Part shown: positions 55,853-55,894 of the stretch, piece after piece
Numbering within the stretch: position 1 is the first letter of the stretch
How the letters are laid out: every line of letters starts with the position of its first letter
From: Comamonadaceae bacterium
Lineage (GTDB): Bacteria > Pseudomonadota > Gammaproteobacteria > Burkholderiales > Burkholderiaceae_C
DNA: 55,894 nt
Assembly: GCA_027488115.1 (NCBI GenBank)
Contig: JAIYCG010000030.1
Location: 1-55,894 of the forward strand
Direction: 5' to 3'
Position numbers and translations under genes: made by a program
The notes under the pieces: generated by a model
The model's input: the letters and a program-made list of their open reading frames with translations, nothing else
Told to the model about the DNA's origin: nothing
The model's database searches: none

Positions 55853-55894
55853 ATGAGCAAAACGATCCCCATCGTCCCAGCCTCTCAAGCCCCA
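55853..55894 (+). CDS. bchY: BchY, chlorophyllide reductase subunit (5' end only)
   Basis: Only 14 codons (MSKTIPIVPASQAP) from ATG 55853 before the window ends, 4 bp after the bchX stop. Called from gene order, as bchY follows bchX in purple bacterial clusters; the sequence itself is too short to prove it. Confidence 0.7.
   Translation, partial: MSKTIPIVPASQAP

Noticed and set aside
1..55894. tRNA, rRNA, CRISPR arrays, insertion sequences or replication origin
   Set aside because: I looked for cloverleaf/TTCGA-type ends, regular spaced repeats, transposase frames and DnaA-box clusters and saw none.

Overview
The window is chromosomal DNA of a betaproteobacterium. Protein content and gene blocks (fur/bamE/dapB/leuS/lptE/holA, hpf-ptsN-hprK, a betaproteobacterial-type gshA, ssb next to an MFS gene) point to Burkholderiales, most likely Comamonadaceae. 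The right end is the start of a photosynthesis gene cluster (PGC) for bacteriochlorophyll a and spheroidene-type carotenoids, so the organism is a purple or aerobic anoxygenic phototroph, of the kind known in Rhodoferax and in phototrophic Limnohabitans. The genus is inferred from gene content only.

Left part (1-11500): a truncated acyl-CoA synthetase diverges from a Crp/Fnr-type regulator across a region with three inverted repeats. Then come an RsuA/RluF-type pseudouridine synthase, htpG with its terminator, a chromosomal HTH-antitoxin/PIN-toxin pair, srkA, two fatty-acid/CoA enzymes and a NodIJ-type ABC exporter. Middle-left (11500-25000): a two-gene gentisate module behind a near-perfect 20-bp palindrome, psd, kup, gshA, proA, and a compact catabolic operon (Bug-type binding protein, aconitase-family hydratase in two subunits, PEP-mutase/isocitrate-lyase-family lyase) whose substrate is unknown. 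Then come holA, lptE and leuS.

Middle-right (25000-43800): envelope and housekeeping genes (ExbBD/TolQR, dapB, bamE, fur, hprK, ptsN, hpf), an MFS transporter, corA behind a structured leader, a lytic transglycosylase, mnmA, and a tricarballylate-type tcuAB operon with a short-chain dehydrogenase that lacks the catalytic Tyr. A LysR regulator lies upstream with a perfect LysR-type box between it and the operon. ssb and another MFS gene follow.

Right part (43800-55894): HiPIP (a likely electron donor to the reaction centre), hemA and dxs (tetrapyrrole and isoprenoid precursor entry points) lead into bchI-bchD-bchO, crtE-crtF and bchC-bchX-bchY (truncated by the window end). The order resembles the Rhodobacter PGC, but bchIDO is joined directly to crtEF, with no crtI, crtB, crtC or crtD between them. 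Three perfect TGT-N12-ACA sites, the PpsR/CrtJ operator pattern, lie on the crtE promoter (one) and on the bchC promoter (two, 8 bp apart). A one-mismatch version lies in the divergent dxs/bchI control region. Together these suggest that this side of the PGC is repressed by a PpsR encoded outside the window.

No rRNA, tRNA, CRISPR array, insertion sequence or replication origin was recognised. No stretch over 300 bp lacks a gene; the longest gaps are 5497-5758 and 43817-44060.
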